Assembly: GCA_030710605.1 (NCBI GenBank)
Contig: CP092874.1
Coordinates: 40,000,164-40,064,163 of the forward strand
From: Cordylochernes scorpioides
Lineage: Eukaryota; Arthropoda; Arachnida; Pseudoscorpiones; Chernetidae
Reading direction: 5' to 3'
DNA length: 64,000 nucleotides
The notes under the pieces are model-generated. The model was not told the origin of the DNA, did not search any database, and saw only the letters and a program-made list of their open reading frames with translations. This document shows, piece by piece, positions 1 to 11,034 of the stretch. The stretch's first letter is position 1; every line of letters starts with the position of its first letter. The translations under genes were made by a program, and so were the position numbers.

Positions 1-982
1 CCACTTCCAACCGGTCGCCCACCTGTTCGCGGGAAAGTCACGTGGGAAAGGAATGAGACTCATTATTTTTGGAACAAACCCTGTACTTCATGGCTAAAAA
101 ATAACATTTGTTATGTGCATCATGGGCCAGTTTATTGTGACATCTTTTTTTTTTTTTAGCTTAGGTTAAACACCTAGATATATAGAATACTACTGAAAAG
201 GGAATGCTAACACGTACGATCGCGGCAAAAGTAGGGGGTTGATTCCTCTTTGTTGCAATTTTTATGGCCTTCTATATTTGTCTCTTATAATAGAAATGTT
301 ACATTTTAAAAATTGTACCTTTTTTTTACGTTTTGCCTACGTTGCTTCACTGTGTATAGCTTTGAAAATGGCTTTTTTCCCTAGTAATATTTTGTTCGCA
401 CACACAAAATGTCTTTTCTTTGCCTTTTTTAAAAATTACATTGGAAGCTACATTTGCGTTTTTTTTTTTTGTTTTTTGGGGTTTTTTTTGACGTGACAAC
501 GTCTTAAATTAGGTTGCGGCTGGGAGTCACTTATGAAAAAGTGTAACGACCGGTAACGTTACGATGAGTCATCGAACGAGAGTGCTGCGCGCGCAGCGCT
601 AGAGAATTAGGCGCATTGAATCGGCGCATGCTTGTCTCTGTCTTTGTCTTTCTCGAACGTTCTTGGCGTTGGAAAAACAAGAAAGCGTCATAATACAAGT
701 TCACACGTGTGGTTAAAGTATCGTCAGCTGTGTCTGTAGTGAAAATGTGGAGTGCTTAGATTCGTCATTTACAACAACTACAACAATAAAGGTAAATAAT
801 TGTACACTGATATTTCATTATCGTAAACTATGATTGATTGATTAATTGTTAGATTGACACAAAAGTTGAGAAACTGAGTTTATAGGTTATGTCATACTAT
901 TGATAAATGTTGATAGTGTTAAGTAAATTATTAGTTTAAAATTAATTAATTAATTAATTATTATTTTACAAATTTTAAATAG
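1..982. other. AT-rich stretch without recognised gene
   Basis: No convincing coding region is visible; the open frame at 239-496 is low-complexity T-rich translation. A CpG-richer patch at about 540-665 stands out from the AT-rich surroundings and could be an old promoter or transposon terminus, but nothing identifies it. A short run of AATT repeats lies at about 940-960. Confidence 0.5.
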
Positions 983-1249
983 TTTCAAATTTATTTAGCA
1001 AAAATTTGAACCTTCGATCTGAATAAATGTTTTGATTTTCGAATTGATTCTTTAAAATTACAAATATTAAGAAAAAGTGGCAGATATAAGAAAACTTTAT
1101 TTAAACTGTGTTGAGCAAGAATTTTAACATCTAATTTAAGTAAATGTTTTAATTTTCAACTTCATCATTTACAATTACAAATTTTATTTAATTTCAAATT
1201 TATTTAGCAAAAATTTGAACCTTCGATCTGAATAAGTGTTTTGATTTTC
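983..1249 (+). repeat. Direct duplication of a ~57-bp unit
   Basis: A unit of about 57 bp at 983-1040 recurs at 1192-1249 with about one mismatch (AATAAATG versus AATAAGTG). The second copy abuts the start of the endonuclease-like frame that follows. The duplication may belong to the terminal region of the same mobile element. Confidence 0.7.
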
Positions 1250-1250
1250 A

Positions 1251-1793
1251 AATACCAACGCGGCTGGTGGAGTGGCGATCTATCGTAAATTATCATCGAC
1301 ATCTACGGCGGAAGTGTTCCAAGTTGCGATTACAGACGTAACTCGTGTCATTAAAACCAAGGGTGACATGTGCATGACTGAAGTTACTTGCTTCGCCGCT
1401 AATACTAGCTTCAAGTTTATACTCGGTGCTGTATATATTCATCCAGGAGCTAGTATGCAGGATATTGGAATGTTACTATGGCAAGGACTCGGTCCGTACA
1501 TTCACAACAGCCAGTACGTGCCACCGTTCGTGCAAGTTGATTCTAGTATACCGATTCTTCTGTGTGGTGATTTTAACAAAAACGTAAAGCCTGACAACTC
1601 GTTTCTTAAATTCATGAAAAATACGTATAATCTTGATTGCGTATCAAACGTTTCTAAGTCAACTACGTTAAAAGGAACAACTATCGACTTGACTTTCGCA
1701 AGACACATTACAGCAGAAACACTTCCTTTCATTTCATATTTCTCCTATCATCGTCCTATCCTCAACAAAATCACTCAAATAGGAATTAGTTAA
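1251..1793 (+). pseudogene. Endonuclease/exonuclease/phosphatase (EEP) domain fragment of a mobile element
   Basis: The frame is open for about 180 codons. It has the layout of the C-terminal half of an EEP (APE-like) nuclease: a GGVAIYR strand, a VYIHPG segment, the metal-binding loop ILLCGDFN at about residue 100, GTTIDLTF, and a terminal YFSYHRPI. EEP nucleases normally end in SDH, so the aspartate of the His-Asp pair appears replaced by tyrosine. No start codon fits and the N-terminal half is missing, so this is a truncated fragment. Similar free-standing EEP domains occur in arthropod LINEs and as an accessory domain in some Helitron-like elements. No reverse transcriptase or helicase lies next to it, so the parent element stays undecided. 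A host gene is unlikely. Confidence 0.55.
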
Positions 1794-2712
1794 GTTTAAG
1801 TTTACATGTACAATGTTTTAGTAAACAAAATATATTTCTATAGTTAAAATTTGTGCAATTCTTATTTTCATTCAATTCCTTGTTCCTATTGTGCAATTTA
1901 ATTATATTCATATCAATAAATATTCTACCGTTGTCACGTAAAATCTTCGCCCGTAAAACCGACTTTACAGGCAACCATTATTATTTTTTTTTTTTTCAAT
2001 TTCAAATTTGATGAGGCAAAGATATTCTCTTTTAAATAATAAGGAAATGTAAAATTTATAAAACATGTGACAAAAATATAATGTGGATATAAACAATGTC
2101 GCCAAATTTTATTTTTTTGAAATCACGATCTCTATGAAGCTGAAACATGCTCAAAATTTTTATTTCTAAAAAAAAAAAAGATCAAATTAAAATTTTAAGT
2201 TGATCACATAAACCTAGTATATTAATTAGGATTTATTATTATTTTGGTACTTAAATTACGTTTATTATAGGGGTAATACATTATATATATATTTAAAAGC
2301 TCAAAGTTCGTTATAACAATTATAACAATTCAATGGAAAGGAATTGGATATTACCTTAGGTTCATTATAAGGAAAGGTTCGCTTTATCCTGGGTTCATTT
2401 TAGTGGGGCTTTACTGTATATCTTAGACCAGGGGAAGGCAACCTTTTGAGTCGGAAGAGTCAAAAATTACAATTTACAAAATATCAGTTTTTAAAGAGCC
2501 ACAAATCTTTTTCTTGCCAACAATAAATATTACTCACATAAAAAAGTTTTTATTTATGCGAGTACTACACGCAGCTTCACATTCAAAGTTCAACATGTGG
2601 ATCGCAATCCGCAGATTGTCTTAGACAGATCTGGTCATAGAAGTATGTTTGCTCCACCAGTGACCCAATTATGAGACGGGTGTTATAGATTATGTTATAC
2701 ACATGTGTACAG
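1794..2712. other. Non-coding stretch upstream of the first visible PTK7 exon
   Basis: Probably part of a PTK7 intron. About 2300-2420 resembles a decayed MITE ending in a TTTACTGTA terminus. At 2429 a CAGGGGAAGGCAACC start resembles the termini of BED/Charlie-type hAT elements; no matching far end was found. Confidence 0.4.
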
Positions 2713-2892
2713 GTAAGTTGGAGAATGGAGACCTCCCCAACGGAGGAACAGAGCTTCTTGAGAAACCTCCCAACTCGGCCAAGACTTGTTCCACCCGCAG
2801 TGACAGTTCTGCAGGGTCTTCCCGTCGCAGCAAGTCTGTTCTAGACCGGCTGCATGTGGCCAGGCTGGATCTCAAGACTGTCATGTTGCTGG
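2713..2892 (+). CDS. PTK7: PTK7 pseudokinase receptor, juxtamembrane exon
   Basis: This exon has an acceptor CAG at 2710-2712 and a donor GTGAGT at 2893. It encodes the cytoplasmic juxtamembrane segment of PTK7, rich in Ser/Thr/Arg, and ends in LLG, the first glycine of the kinase glycine loop. Both flanking introns are phase 1. The identity rests on the next two exons, which continue the frame directly into a PTK7 kinase-homology domain, and on NGG and Ser-rich blocks that fit the vertebrate juxtamembrane region loosely. PTK7 is a single-pass membrane co-receptor in Wnt/planar-polarity signalling. The transmembrane and seven Ig-domain exons would lie upstream, outside the window. Confidence 0.75.
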
Positions 2893-3089
2893 GTGAGTTA
2901 GTCCTACACCTCTGTCTATATAACACAGTGGTAAAAAAACATTCAGTTGATAAACTCTTATGTTTCTTGTTATCTAGTCACCTTCTACTTGACTAGATGA
3001 GAATGAACATATCATTACTTGAGTGTGGATTTGTTTTTTTAAATATTTTATTGTGGTTCAGCATTTTTAAAGGCTTTTATTTAACTTGC

Positions 3090-3385
3090 CTATTTGTCTG
3101 TCTGTCGCCAAATCTTGTAATCAATTTTTAATATACTTATAGGGCAGCTAGAAATATGAAATTTGGTACACATGTTCAAACCTGATGACAATGCTTGCTG
3201 ACCAATTTTCAGACTTCTGGGTTGTCAGGTTGGCCAAGAATGGACAAATTTCCTTTCAAATTTTGTATATTTAATTTTAATATGCTTCCAGACCATATAG
3301 AATAATGAAACTCTCAATACTCGCTCAGTCCAATTAATAATTGACAGCTAGACAGACATACATTCATTTTTATATATAGAGATTA
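3090..3385 (-). mobile_element. Helitron-like 5'-end fragment
   Basis: The right edge reads as a minus-strand start (TATATATAAAAATGAATG then TGTCTGTC) resembling the 5' terminus of the Helitron at 42811-43515. Only part of the element is recognisable and the hairpin/CTAG 3' end was not found. Confidence 0.4.
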
Positions 3386-4269
3386 GCAGTAATTAAACGT
3401 AACAGTAAGAAAATGTTGATTTTAATATATGTAAATAGAGTCTCTTAAGAAAGACCACCTAAAAACATGACTCAACTTGTTTCTCCTGTAGGTGGTCTCT
3501 CATTAGAGATTCTAATTGATATTAAAGAATCTCTAATAGACCTTTAATAAGAGACTGCCTCTTGGAGAGACGGGTTAAGCTACGATTTTAGGCATCCTCT
3601 CAATGGAAGCTCTACTGTATCTACTTTTTCACACTGTTTGGCTTAATAAATGCCATTTTAACCATTTTGAATGTGTATCAATCCAGTCTATTTTTTGATA
3701 TTTTATAAGCAAAATCACTTCATCTCAATTCATAGGGAATTTTCAACATTTTTTTTTTGTCTTCATTCAGCTTACTTTCTATTATATTTTAAGCCATTGT
3801 TCCATTATACATATTTAATACCGTATACACTGTTTTACTTTCAAAAATGTCATTAATAATTTGAATACAGACACATTGAAAACCTTCTTAATAATGATGA
3901 TAATTTTTAATAAAAATTTAATGGAATTTGGGAAATAAAACTAAATGAAAAAAAGGAAATCTGACAAAAAATAGCTTTATAACTTTTCCCAAAGTTCTAA
4001 ATGGTCAAATTAGCAAGTGGCTATATAAATAAAGTTATACACAAAGATAAAATATAGATTTTAAAATATTTTTTTCACTTAATTTAATGCATTGTAAATT
4101 CTTCATCTTCAGGGTCATTGGTAGTTATGTGGAAAATTCGGTGACATTTGGTTAAGTAGTTTCTGAGTTTATCGATAAACAGACAGACAAATTTTGATTT
4201 TTATATATATAAAGATAATACACAGATAATAAATCAGAGTGCTGAAAATATAACAGATTAATTAATATT

Positions 4270-4660
4270 TATCCTTATTTTTTCCAAAAAAAAAAAAGGT
4301 TTTTCAAACTAATAATTAGATAGAAACCTTTCTGGTAGTATATTAAACAATTTCTCAAAGTTAAATTGCGATGAAATGAGTAGTTTGGTCCGGCATAAAG
4401 AAGAGGCCTATAATCATTTTTTTCTATATGCATGATAATATTTAGAGCAGATTGTTGAATTATAACAGGTAAATTAGAATATTTATCTTGATTATTTTTA
4501 GGCGAAAAGTTATTTCAAAAATTTTATTTGCTAGAAACCTTCCCAGTACTATACTAAATAACTTCCCAAAGTTTCATGGCGTTCCAATGAGTGGTTTGGT
4601 CAGGCATAAAGGACAGACACACCACATACACACACATACATTCATTTTTATATATATAGA
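4270..4660 (-). mobile_element. Helitron 5'-part fragments, two diverged copies
   Basis: About 4430-4660 matches the 5' third of the Helitron at 42811-43515 closely, including the GGTTTGGTCAGGCATAAAGG block and the terminal TCTATATATATAAAAATGAA (minus strand, TC at 4660-4659). A more diverged copy of the same block precedes it at about 4270-4430. The 3' hairpin and CTAG end are missing, so this is a truncated, partly duplicated copy. Confidence 0.6.
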
Positions 4661-5498
4661 TGATCTGGCTTTGTGTCTTCTACTCGAATGAATGTTTTCT
4701 GTTAGAATTTTGTTTCTGCATACTAAAAGTGAACTCGCTTCACCCGTGGTCTCTGCTCTTTTGGAATTTTTTCCCTATATAATTTTGTATCTGATTATCA
4801 AACATGATACAGCAATATTTTCATTATCATTTTCTGACTAAAAAACAACTATTTTTTCCCAGAACTTGTCAATTTCAATTGTTCTTGGCTAAAAATGTGA
4901 CAATGCTGGAGGTTGCGAAAGGATTTTTTCAATAATTGTTCAAGACATGGAAGGAATTAGAAATCCAAATATTCAGATTCCTATCTAAAACGTCCTTGGA
5001 ATTACAAGCAAATAAATGAGAAAAGCCAACAAATATATTAATTTTATCTGTTATAATTTAGTCATCTTATTCCAATATCATCACGCATATATTTATATTC
5101 ATTATATATATATAGGTGTGTGTGTAACAATATACCACCATACATTTCACGACACCTTTTTAAATAGTTTCCCTTTTTCAATTAATATGTTGTGTTACTT
5201 TTAACTATTTAATCAATTGTTTAATTATAATTCAAATTTTATATGTACCAATTATCCCCTAACAATAATCCACTGGGTGTCTCTAACTTTGTAATATAAT
5301 TCAATAAATTTAGGGTTCCCAAAAGCAAAGAGACTCAGTTCTGTTAGTAACGGATTTTGCTTACGTCACTTCCGACCTCCCACGAGGAATTGACCAATCT
5401 GCTGCGAGCAGGCTTGCAGCTATTTAAGGCCAACGTCGTCTCAGTGATAAGGCTTTTTTTTTTTGGACTGGCATATATACGACTAAAAATAGCGTGAA

Positions 5499-5906
5499 TA
5501 ATTAATTATAAAAACACTTTAAAAAAAAAGCTTTTATTTAAAATGCACTAAAAATAACAGAATAAATATTTCTGAAGTTTTGATTTTTTTTTCTGAAGGT
5601 ACCATTTAACAAATAAAATAATAGACTTAGAAATAAAAGCGGTGGGGGTGATAATCATTTATGCAGCAAATAGGTATAAATTTAATGAAAGGCATAATCT
5701 TGCTAATCATTTGCTTCATATAAAATCACATTGATCTCAAATTTATTATTATTGTACCCCACCGCTTTTATTTCTAAGTCTATTATTTTATTTGTTAAAT
5801 GGTACCTTCAGAAAAAAAAAAGCAATACTTCAGAAATATTTATTCTGTTATTTTTAGTGCATTTTAAATAAAAGCTTTTTTTTAGAAGTGTTTTTATAAT
5901 TAATTT
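5499..5906. repeat. Fold-back element with ~150-bp inverted arms
   Basis: The left arm (about 5500-5652) and right arm (about 5754-5905) are near-perfect reverse complements, sharing blocks such as AAAATGCACTAAAAATAACA and AAATAAAAGCGGTGGGG. They enclose a spacer of about 100 bp. The arrangement fits a MITE or fold-back DNA transposon and has no coding capacity. Confidence 0.85.
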
Positions 5907-6518
5907 ACTTATAAAATACATTCATGGACAAAACTGGAGAAAATGGGAATGTCCGATGCATAGGTTTGGTTCCTGCTTCTGTTAGCTATCACTACACACT
6001 GCTGGTAACTATTACTGTATATTTCAGGTAAATTTTGCATGCAGCATATATGGTTGATAACTTAGTATTCAAGTCTTGTGTGACTATCACAAACTGTGTA
6101 GATATGTGTATAACAACTGACCTCCAACTAAGCTGGTAATATTTTTAGGTGACCCTATCTGCTATCCGTTTATATGTAAATATGGCGTCCATGTTATTCT
6201 CCTGCTCTCATTGGTTCATTCCTGCTTCCCAGAACCATCTGATGACACATGTACATTTCATTATATTACAGTTGTGTGTACACTTGCAGTGGTCTCACTG
6301 ATTCAGCAGTCTTCTTGGCAGTTTTTTTAGATGGTTATTGGAGACTTGGAAGTTTGGCTTTTTGTTTTGTGCTCTCATTAAAGATCTCTTTAACTTGTGC
6401 CATGGTCGAATGTTCTAGTGAGTTCTATGACACTTGCAAGCTTCTTGCTATAATCTTACTTTCCACAGCATTTTGACCTGTGCTGGGCCATCAACATGAA
6501 ACATGTGTGGGTGCACAG

Positions 6519-6778
6519 GTCACGGCCAGTTTGGGGAGGTGTACCTAGCCAAGGCCAAAGCCAGCTCACTGCCAGGGTTGGCGGACTCCACCACTGCGAC
6601 AACAGCAGACACAGTGGTGATGGTGAAGGCTCTACAGTCCCGGGATGAGGTTCTCCACACAGAGTTCCGCAGAGAGATGGACCTCTTCACCAAGTCCGGC
6701 CACGACAACCTGGTGCGGTTACTGGGCGTGTGTCGGGACGGCGAACCTTGTCTCATGGTGCTGGAGTACCCTGAGTGG
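6519..6778 (+). CDS. PTK7: PTK7 pseudokinase receptor, N-lobe exon
   Basis: This exon has an acceptor CAG at 6516-6518 and a donor GTGAGT starting at 6779. It starts in phase 1 and ends in phase 0, with 86 full codons. The frame continues LLG into GHGQFGEVYLAKA, an intact GxGxxG glycine loop. VMVKALQS carries the lysine matching the ATP-anchoring residue, FRREMDLF forms the helix-C region, and RLLGVCRDGEPCLMVLEY is the hinge strand. Order and spacing match PTK7, which has the same VKxLQSxDE segment. Vertebrate PTK7 binds no ATP productively. The N-lobe here keeps the usual residues, so the loss of activity must be sought in the C-lobe exon. Confidence 0.9.
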
Positions 6779-7331
6779 GTGAGTTGGTGTTATCCCAAGT
6801 GTTTGGATGACAAATTGGACTGTTTTATTGGAGCTACTCAACCAGGGAGAATAGAATGGTGTTAGAGGAAATTGGCAGAGGTCTGGCTGAAATAACTCCA
6901 GAAAACTGGAGGAGGCAGTGGTGTTTGGATGAAGTCTTGAATTTGGATGGAGAGATGATCTGGTTGGAGTCTATAGGTGACCCTTAGAGAGAAGTTCTGA
7001 TTCCTATGTCTGATAGTTGAGGAGAAGTTCTCGCCAGTATAATCTGGCCCAAAAGGATGTACTGCAACAGATTTGTTCAGTCATCAATTGACTTTTCTTC
7101 TTTCCAACCCATCTATTTCTTTTGTTATTTGAACGCTCTTTTCTAAGGTTACATTCCCTTCACAGAGATATGCCAAACCAAGCCTTCAGTGCATAACACC
7201 CTAGAGTGGCTCCAATAATTGGTTCCCAGTCCATGACTCAGATGACAATGAGTCAAGCAAATAATGATTCTTTACTCTAAGCTGGGGCATGGATGTCTGC
7301 GGTGTGGGGACATGTTGTTGTTGTGCTGCAG
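6779..7331 (+). other. PTK7 intron
   Basis: A 553-bp phase-0 intron lies between GTGAGT at 6779 and TGCTGCAG ending at 7331. No repeat or additional exon was recognised in it. Confidence 0.8.
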
Positions 7332-7898
7332 GGAGACCTGAAGCAGTTCCTGCTAGCGACACGGGGCAAGGAAGGCAAGGTGGAGCCACTGACTTCCGCC
7401 CAGGCCGTGGGAGTGTGTCAGCAGGTGTGTCAGGCTATGGAGTATCTCAGCGGACTGCGGCAGACCCACGGGGATCTGGCCACACGGAACTGTCTGGTCA
7501 GCCCCGGACTGGGCATCAAGCTGGGCAAGCCTGCGCTGAGCCGCGATGCCTACTCCGCAGAGTACTTCAGCCTGCGTAACCGGCCGGTGCCTCTGCGCTG
7601 GGCAGCCCCTGAGGCTGTGCTGGAGGATGAGTGGTCCACCAAGAGTGACGTGTGGGCCTTCGCAGTGCTGTGCTGGGAGGTGTTCTCACAGGCGGAGCTG
7701 CCCCTCTCCAACCTCACTGACATCGAACTGATGGCGGCTTTGAAGGAGTCGCGGCTTGCCTGGCAGCCCCCTGCCTCAGCTCCTGCCCCCTTCTCTCGCC
7801 TTCTGGCCCCCTGCTGGTCCCTCCTTGCCAGGGACCGTCCCATTTTCCCAGATCTGGTCCTCCGCATTGGTTCCCTCATTGTGGACTCCAAAGTATAG
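7332..7898 (+). CDS. PTK7: PTK7 pseudokinase receptor, C-lobe terminal exon
   Basis: This 567-bp exon follows a TGCTGCAG acceptor and ends at TAG 7896-7898. It opens with GDLKQFL and continues through the helix-E region. The catalytic loop reads HGDLATRNCL, so the HRD arginine is glycine while the Asp is kept. The DFG position reads about KPA in KLGKPALSRD, so the Mg-binding aspartate is absent. Then come VPLRWAAPEA (APE-like), STKSDVWAFAVLCWEVF and a C-terminal VDSKV end that matches the VDSK ending of vertebrate PTK7. Loss of DFG is diagnostic of this pseudokinase family, which acts as a scaffold in planar polarity and Wnt signalling. The exon is much more GC-rich than its surroundings and has no frame damage. 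Confidence 0.92.
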   Translation, partial: GDLKQFLLATRGKEGKVEPLTSAQAVGVCQQVCQAMEYLSGLRQTHGDLATRNCLVSPGLGIKLGKPALSRDAYSAEYFSLRNRPVPLRWAAPEAVLEDEWSTKSDVWAFAVLCWEVFSQAELPLSNLTDIELMAALKESRLAWQPPASAPAPFSRLLAPCWSLLARDRPIFPDLVLRIGSLIVDSKV

Positions 7899-8436
7899 AT
7901 TGACCCCACCTCAGATCATCTGCTTCCATTGAATGTGGCAGCAACATCTACATAGCTTTGTTTGACATGTTTATCTTTTTACATTCTTTTTGTATGGATA
8001 TTTTTATACCCAAGCTGTCTGAGATCCCTGTTGGCTATTATTGCCTTAAATACAAGCGAGAGAAATCTCTTTAAGCCTAAAAACTGTTCAGAACCAACTT
8101 CACTCCATACTGACTCAAGTCAGATGTTCACCAACTGCCTTTATTTGAATAACCTGGCAAAAAACTTTAAGCTTATTTATTTCACCTTTAAAAAAATTTT
8201 CTTTTACTAAAATTATACCAAAACACCAACAATATACAACAACAAAAAACCTTTATTAAGGACATTCGTCCCATACAGGATTCTCCCAGATGGGTAAACA
8301 GCAATATACATTTCTTTACTACAATAAAATTTGACTAGTAGTTTTCAAACTAAGAGCTTTTCATCAAGGTCTTTCATGCCATAAACTTGATAAAGAACTC
8401 TGTGAAAGCTGCTATCCCAATTTTATCATAATAAAG
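7899..8436 (+). other. Likely PTK7 3' UTR with poly(A) signals
   Basis: AT-rich sequence follows the PTK7 stop with no coding frame of note. AATAAA occurs at about 8323 and 8430-8435. An imperfect inverted repeat (TACATTTCTTTACTACAATAA near 8310 against its complement near 8430) brackets about 140 bp and may be a small MITE. Which signal is used cannot be told from sequence. Confidence 0.45.
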
Positions 8437-8689
8437 AAATGTATAGCTGTTATAACATCTTATATTTTAACTAGAATCATTGATTTACTTTACTTTTCTA
8501 CGCATTTTTGTTTGATCTGAATACCTATATAGAAATTTGTCCTCTCTTTGTACATATTTACATATAAAGTTGCATAGGGCAAAATTATTTTGCATCCTGT
8601 GCGATCATTGCTTTATATGACTAGACTATCATCACATTCACACTTAATGCAATAGAGAAATCTTCGCTATATATGTAAATAATGTAAAT

Positions 8690-9035
8690 ATTCACCTTTT
8701 TTTTTTTTTTTTTTTTTTTTTGGAGGGAAGGGAGCCACATTTTGAAAAAAATATTTTTGCAATTTTTGAATCTTTTTTTTTTTTGCAATTTAAAAAAAAA
8801 AATTTTCCAATGTGCTAGTCGTTTTTATTATTATTTAAATTTGATATTGAAAAAAAAAAAAGGAAATTATTTTTCTTCTATGAAAAAAAAAAAAAGGTTT
8901 TTGACATATACATAGAATAGAGACCTCTATCTGTAATACAAATTTAAATTTTTCTTTTAAATCCCTTTTTTTTTTAACAATTAAACTAATAATTATAGAA
9001 TATGCTGTTTTTTTTTTAATTATGAAATTGTGTGG
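8690..9035. other. Low-complexity A/T tracts
   Basis: Long T and A homopolymer runs (about 8700-8720, 8770-8810, 8850-8895, 8965-9020) with no gene or structured element. Confidence 0.7.
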
Positions 9036-9037
9036 TA

Positions 9038-9196
9038 CAGTAGAACCTCCCTGTAAAGGATACCTAATTGCAGAGCCAAATTGTTCTTTAGGGAGAGGTG
9101 TCCTCTTACCGGAGAGTTGCTAAATAGTAAAAATGGTAATTATGCAAATGAAAACTGCCCTTTATAGAGAGGTGTCCTCTCATGGAGGTTCTACTG
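9038..9196. mobile_element. pogo/Tigger-like MITE, copy 1
   Basis: This 159-bp non-coding element has termini CAGTAGAACCTCC and GAGGTTCTACTG as inverted repeats, flanked by TA on both sides as expected for the Tc1/mariner-pogo superfamily. The sequence is internally partly palindromic (AGGGAGAGGTGTCCTCT against its complement). The parent transposase is not in the window. Confidence 0.75.
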
Positions 9197-9228
9197 TATT
9201 ATTATATTTTTTATTTAAATTACTAATA

Positions 9229-9388
9229 CAGTAGAACCTCCCTGTAAAGTACACTTAATTGCAGAGCCAAAGTGTCCTTTAGGGAGAGGTATCCTCTTAC
9301 CGGAGAGTTGCTAAATAGTAAAAATGGTAATTACGCAAATGAAAGATGTCCTTTGTAGAGAGGTGTCCGCTAAAGAGAGGTTCTACTG
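9229..9388. mobile_element. pogo/Tigger-like MITE, copy 2
   Basis: This is a second 160-bp copy 32 bp downstream in the same orientation, with the same CAGTAGAACC/GGTTCTACTG termini and TA flanks. Its interior closely matches copy 1 (CTAAATAGTAAAAATGGTAA), so the two are recent relatives. Confidence 0.75.
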
Positions 9389-9977
9389 TATTGTATTTTA
9401 AATATATAAACCCGATATATACAGTAAACACTCACTATAGTGTTCTCAAGTGCCATCAACAATCCAAAGATTTTCATCAGTATTGGAAACCATCCTAAAC
9501 CTTTAACACCATGTGTAGCTCACTTCAATCCAAATGGTCCATATTCTTCTTGTTCTTTTCAGATATTCTTTTTTTAAACACACACCTACAACTTTATTAA
9601 AACCACCGGTCTTATACAGATTCACCGCAGGAAGGAAGCATAGATGGAGCTCCTATACTTCAGGCAGCACAGAGCCCAACAACAGCTTCCAGGTCCGACG
9701 CTTCCTCTTTTCAAAAAGAAGTGAACTCAATTGAAAGTTTTTGAGCTTTATAAACCTCATTATATGTTTAGATAATAAAAAGACATATATTGGCACAATC
9801 TTTTTATTCAAGCCAATATATATATTTTTATTTATCTAAAGATTTAAATATGGATTGCGCCATTTTCAAAATGATTTTATCATATTGTCATGGCAGAGAA
9901 GACACAAGTATTCTAAAAGTTTAGGGTAAAAAATAATTTATTACCAAAATCTATAGAATATATATATATATATATAT
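9389..9977. other. Unassigned AT-rich sequence
   Basis: No gene recognised. A (TA)n run precedes the palindrome at about 9958-9980. A CAGTAAACACTCACTATAG start at about 9422 hints at another decayed MITE end. Confidence 0.4.
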
Positions 9978-10096
9978 ATATTAAAAATAAAGAAGGCATC
10001 TCCTGACCACGAGCACATGTGCTTTTTTGATGGCAGAGCGCCATCTAAAAAGCACATGTGCTCGTGGTCAGGAGATGCCTTCTTTATTTTTAATAT
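9978..10096. repeat. Near-perfect ~119-bp palindrome at a (TA)n tract
   Basis: Arms of about 55 bp are nearly perfect reverse complements (AAGAAGGCATCTCCTGACCA against TGGTCAGGAGATGCCTTCTT; GAGCACATGTGC is self-complementary) around a few-base loop at AGAGC. The element is flanked by (TA)n and has no coding capacity. It may be a very short MITE or fold-back whose whole length is its inverted repeats. Confidence 0.85.
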
Positions 10097-10794
10097 CAAC
10101 ACCTGACCCACTTATCTTTTATTTTTTTCTATTATTTTTTCATATATATATATATTTGCTTATCCCTAGTACATGTGGTACAGGCCATGATAATCATGGT
10201 GGGTAGAAGTAGGCGACTGCTTTTACTGTTGATGCACCACATTTCTGTACATGTGAAAAGCAGTTCAACATCTATAGAAGGTGAAGTATGATAATAATTT
10301 TTACAAGTGATAATCTACAAGAATGGGGTAAGGTGACGTAGCCAAATAGTTTTAGTTGATAAACTAACAACAGAGTATTTATAATAATTATATTCTCAGT
10401 GACTATATGGTACTATTTGGATTATAGATTAGAAACAAAAAGTGGCAGTCTCCATACAGAGTATGTTTCCTGTTGATGGGAACATCATGGGAACATATTA
10501 AAATTTAGCTGGGCTTGGTAGAACAGCCTTCATGCCTAAGGTACCAGGAGTACAAGACATACTGTCCAGGTCACCTCCTCGCCATGCTGAGGCAGTTAAT
10601 AAGACTTGTGAAGAAGAAACAAAAGATAAGAAGACCAAATTAAAATGATTGAAATGTCACAAACATCTTAATTTGGTGTTGTTTGTTATCTTTTGTTTCT
10701 AGTTTTATTATTTATTTGGTTAACTCAGGTTCCTAAGCCTACAACTACTTGGTTTTATTATAGGAAATCGTTTAAAAACATTTTGATCCTCATA

Positions 10795-10895
10795 AAAGAA
10801 AATAAGACCTAATCCAAATAATTTATTAGTGTGTGACGTTGCGGCAACAACATTGTCACCATCATCAGAGAAAAGAATAAAATGTGAGGAGAGCT
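10795..10895 (-). repeat. Dispersed repeat with CTGATGA hairpin core, copy A
   Basis: On the minus strand this reads CTGATGATGG, a six-pair stem with an AATGTT-type loop, GTTGCC, then GCAACGTCACACAC and an AATCC-containing tail. It is one of several dispersed copies. In this copy the GAAA of the core is GCAA. Class unknown; it could derive from a Penelope-like or other retroelement. Confidence 0.6.
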
Positions 10896-11034
10896 TCAGA
10901 TCCTGAACTCTTTAAAATAGAATCTTGAAGTAATGGCATCAACATTGATATTCATTTTGGAATTCATTTTCTTCAGCTCATAGGAAGAATAACTTCTTAG
11001 GTCCATTGAAGTCTATAAAAATGATAAGGCACAA

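Larger units (their letters stand above)
2893..6518 (+). other. PTK7 intron packed with repeats
   Basis: A 3.6-kb intron lies between GTGAGT at 2893 and a CAG acceptor ending at 6518. It holds Helitron end fragments (about 3090-3385 and 4270-4660), a decayed CTACTGTA-ended MITE at about 3430-3620, and the large fold-back at 5499-5906. A short GC-richer, TATA-like patch lies at 5330-5455 (CTATTTAAGG at about 5418) and may be a solo LTR or old promoter. No exon was recognised in it. Confidence 0.55.

Noticed and set aside
239..496. 85-codon open frame, Phe/Leu-rich like a membrane protein
   Set aside because: It is translated from T homopolymers in AT-rich sequence; no start context, domain or conservation signal.
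7546..7909. Alternative frames overlapping the PTK7 terminal exon on both strands
   Set aside because: Shadows of a GC-rich coding exon; only frame 7332-7898 has kinase motifs and proper splice sites.
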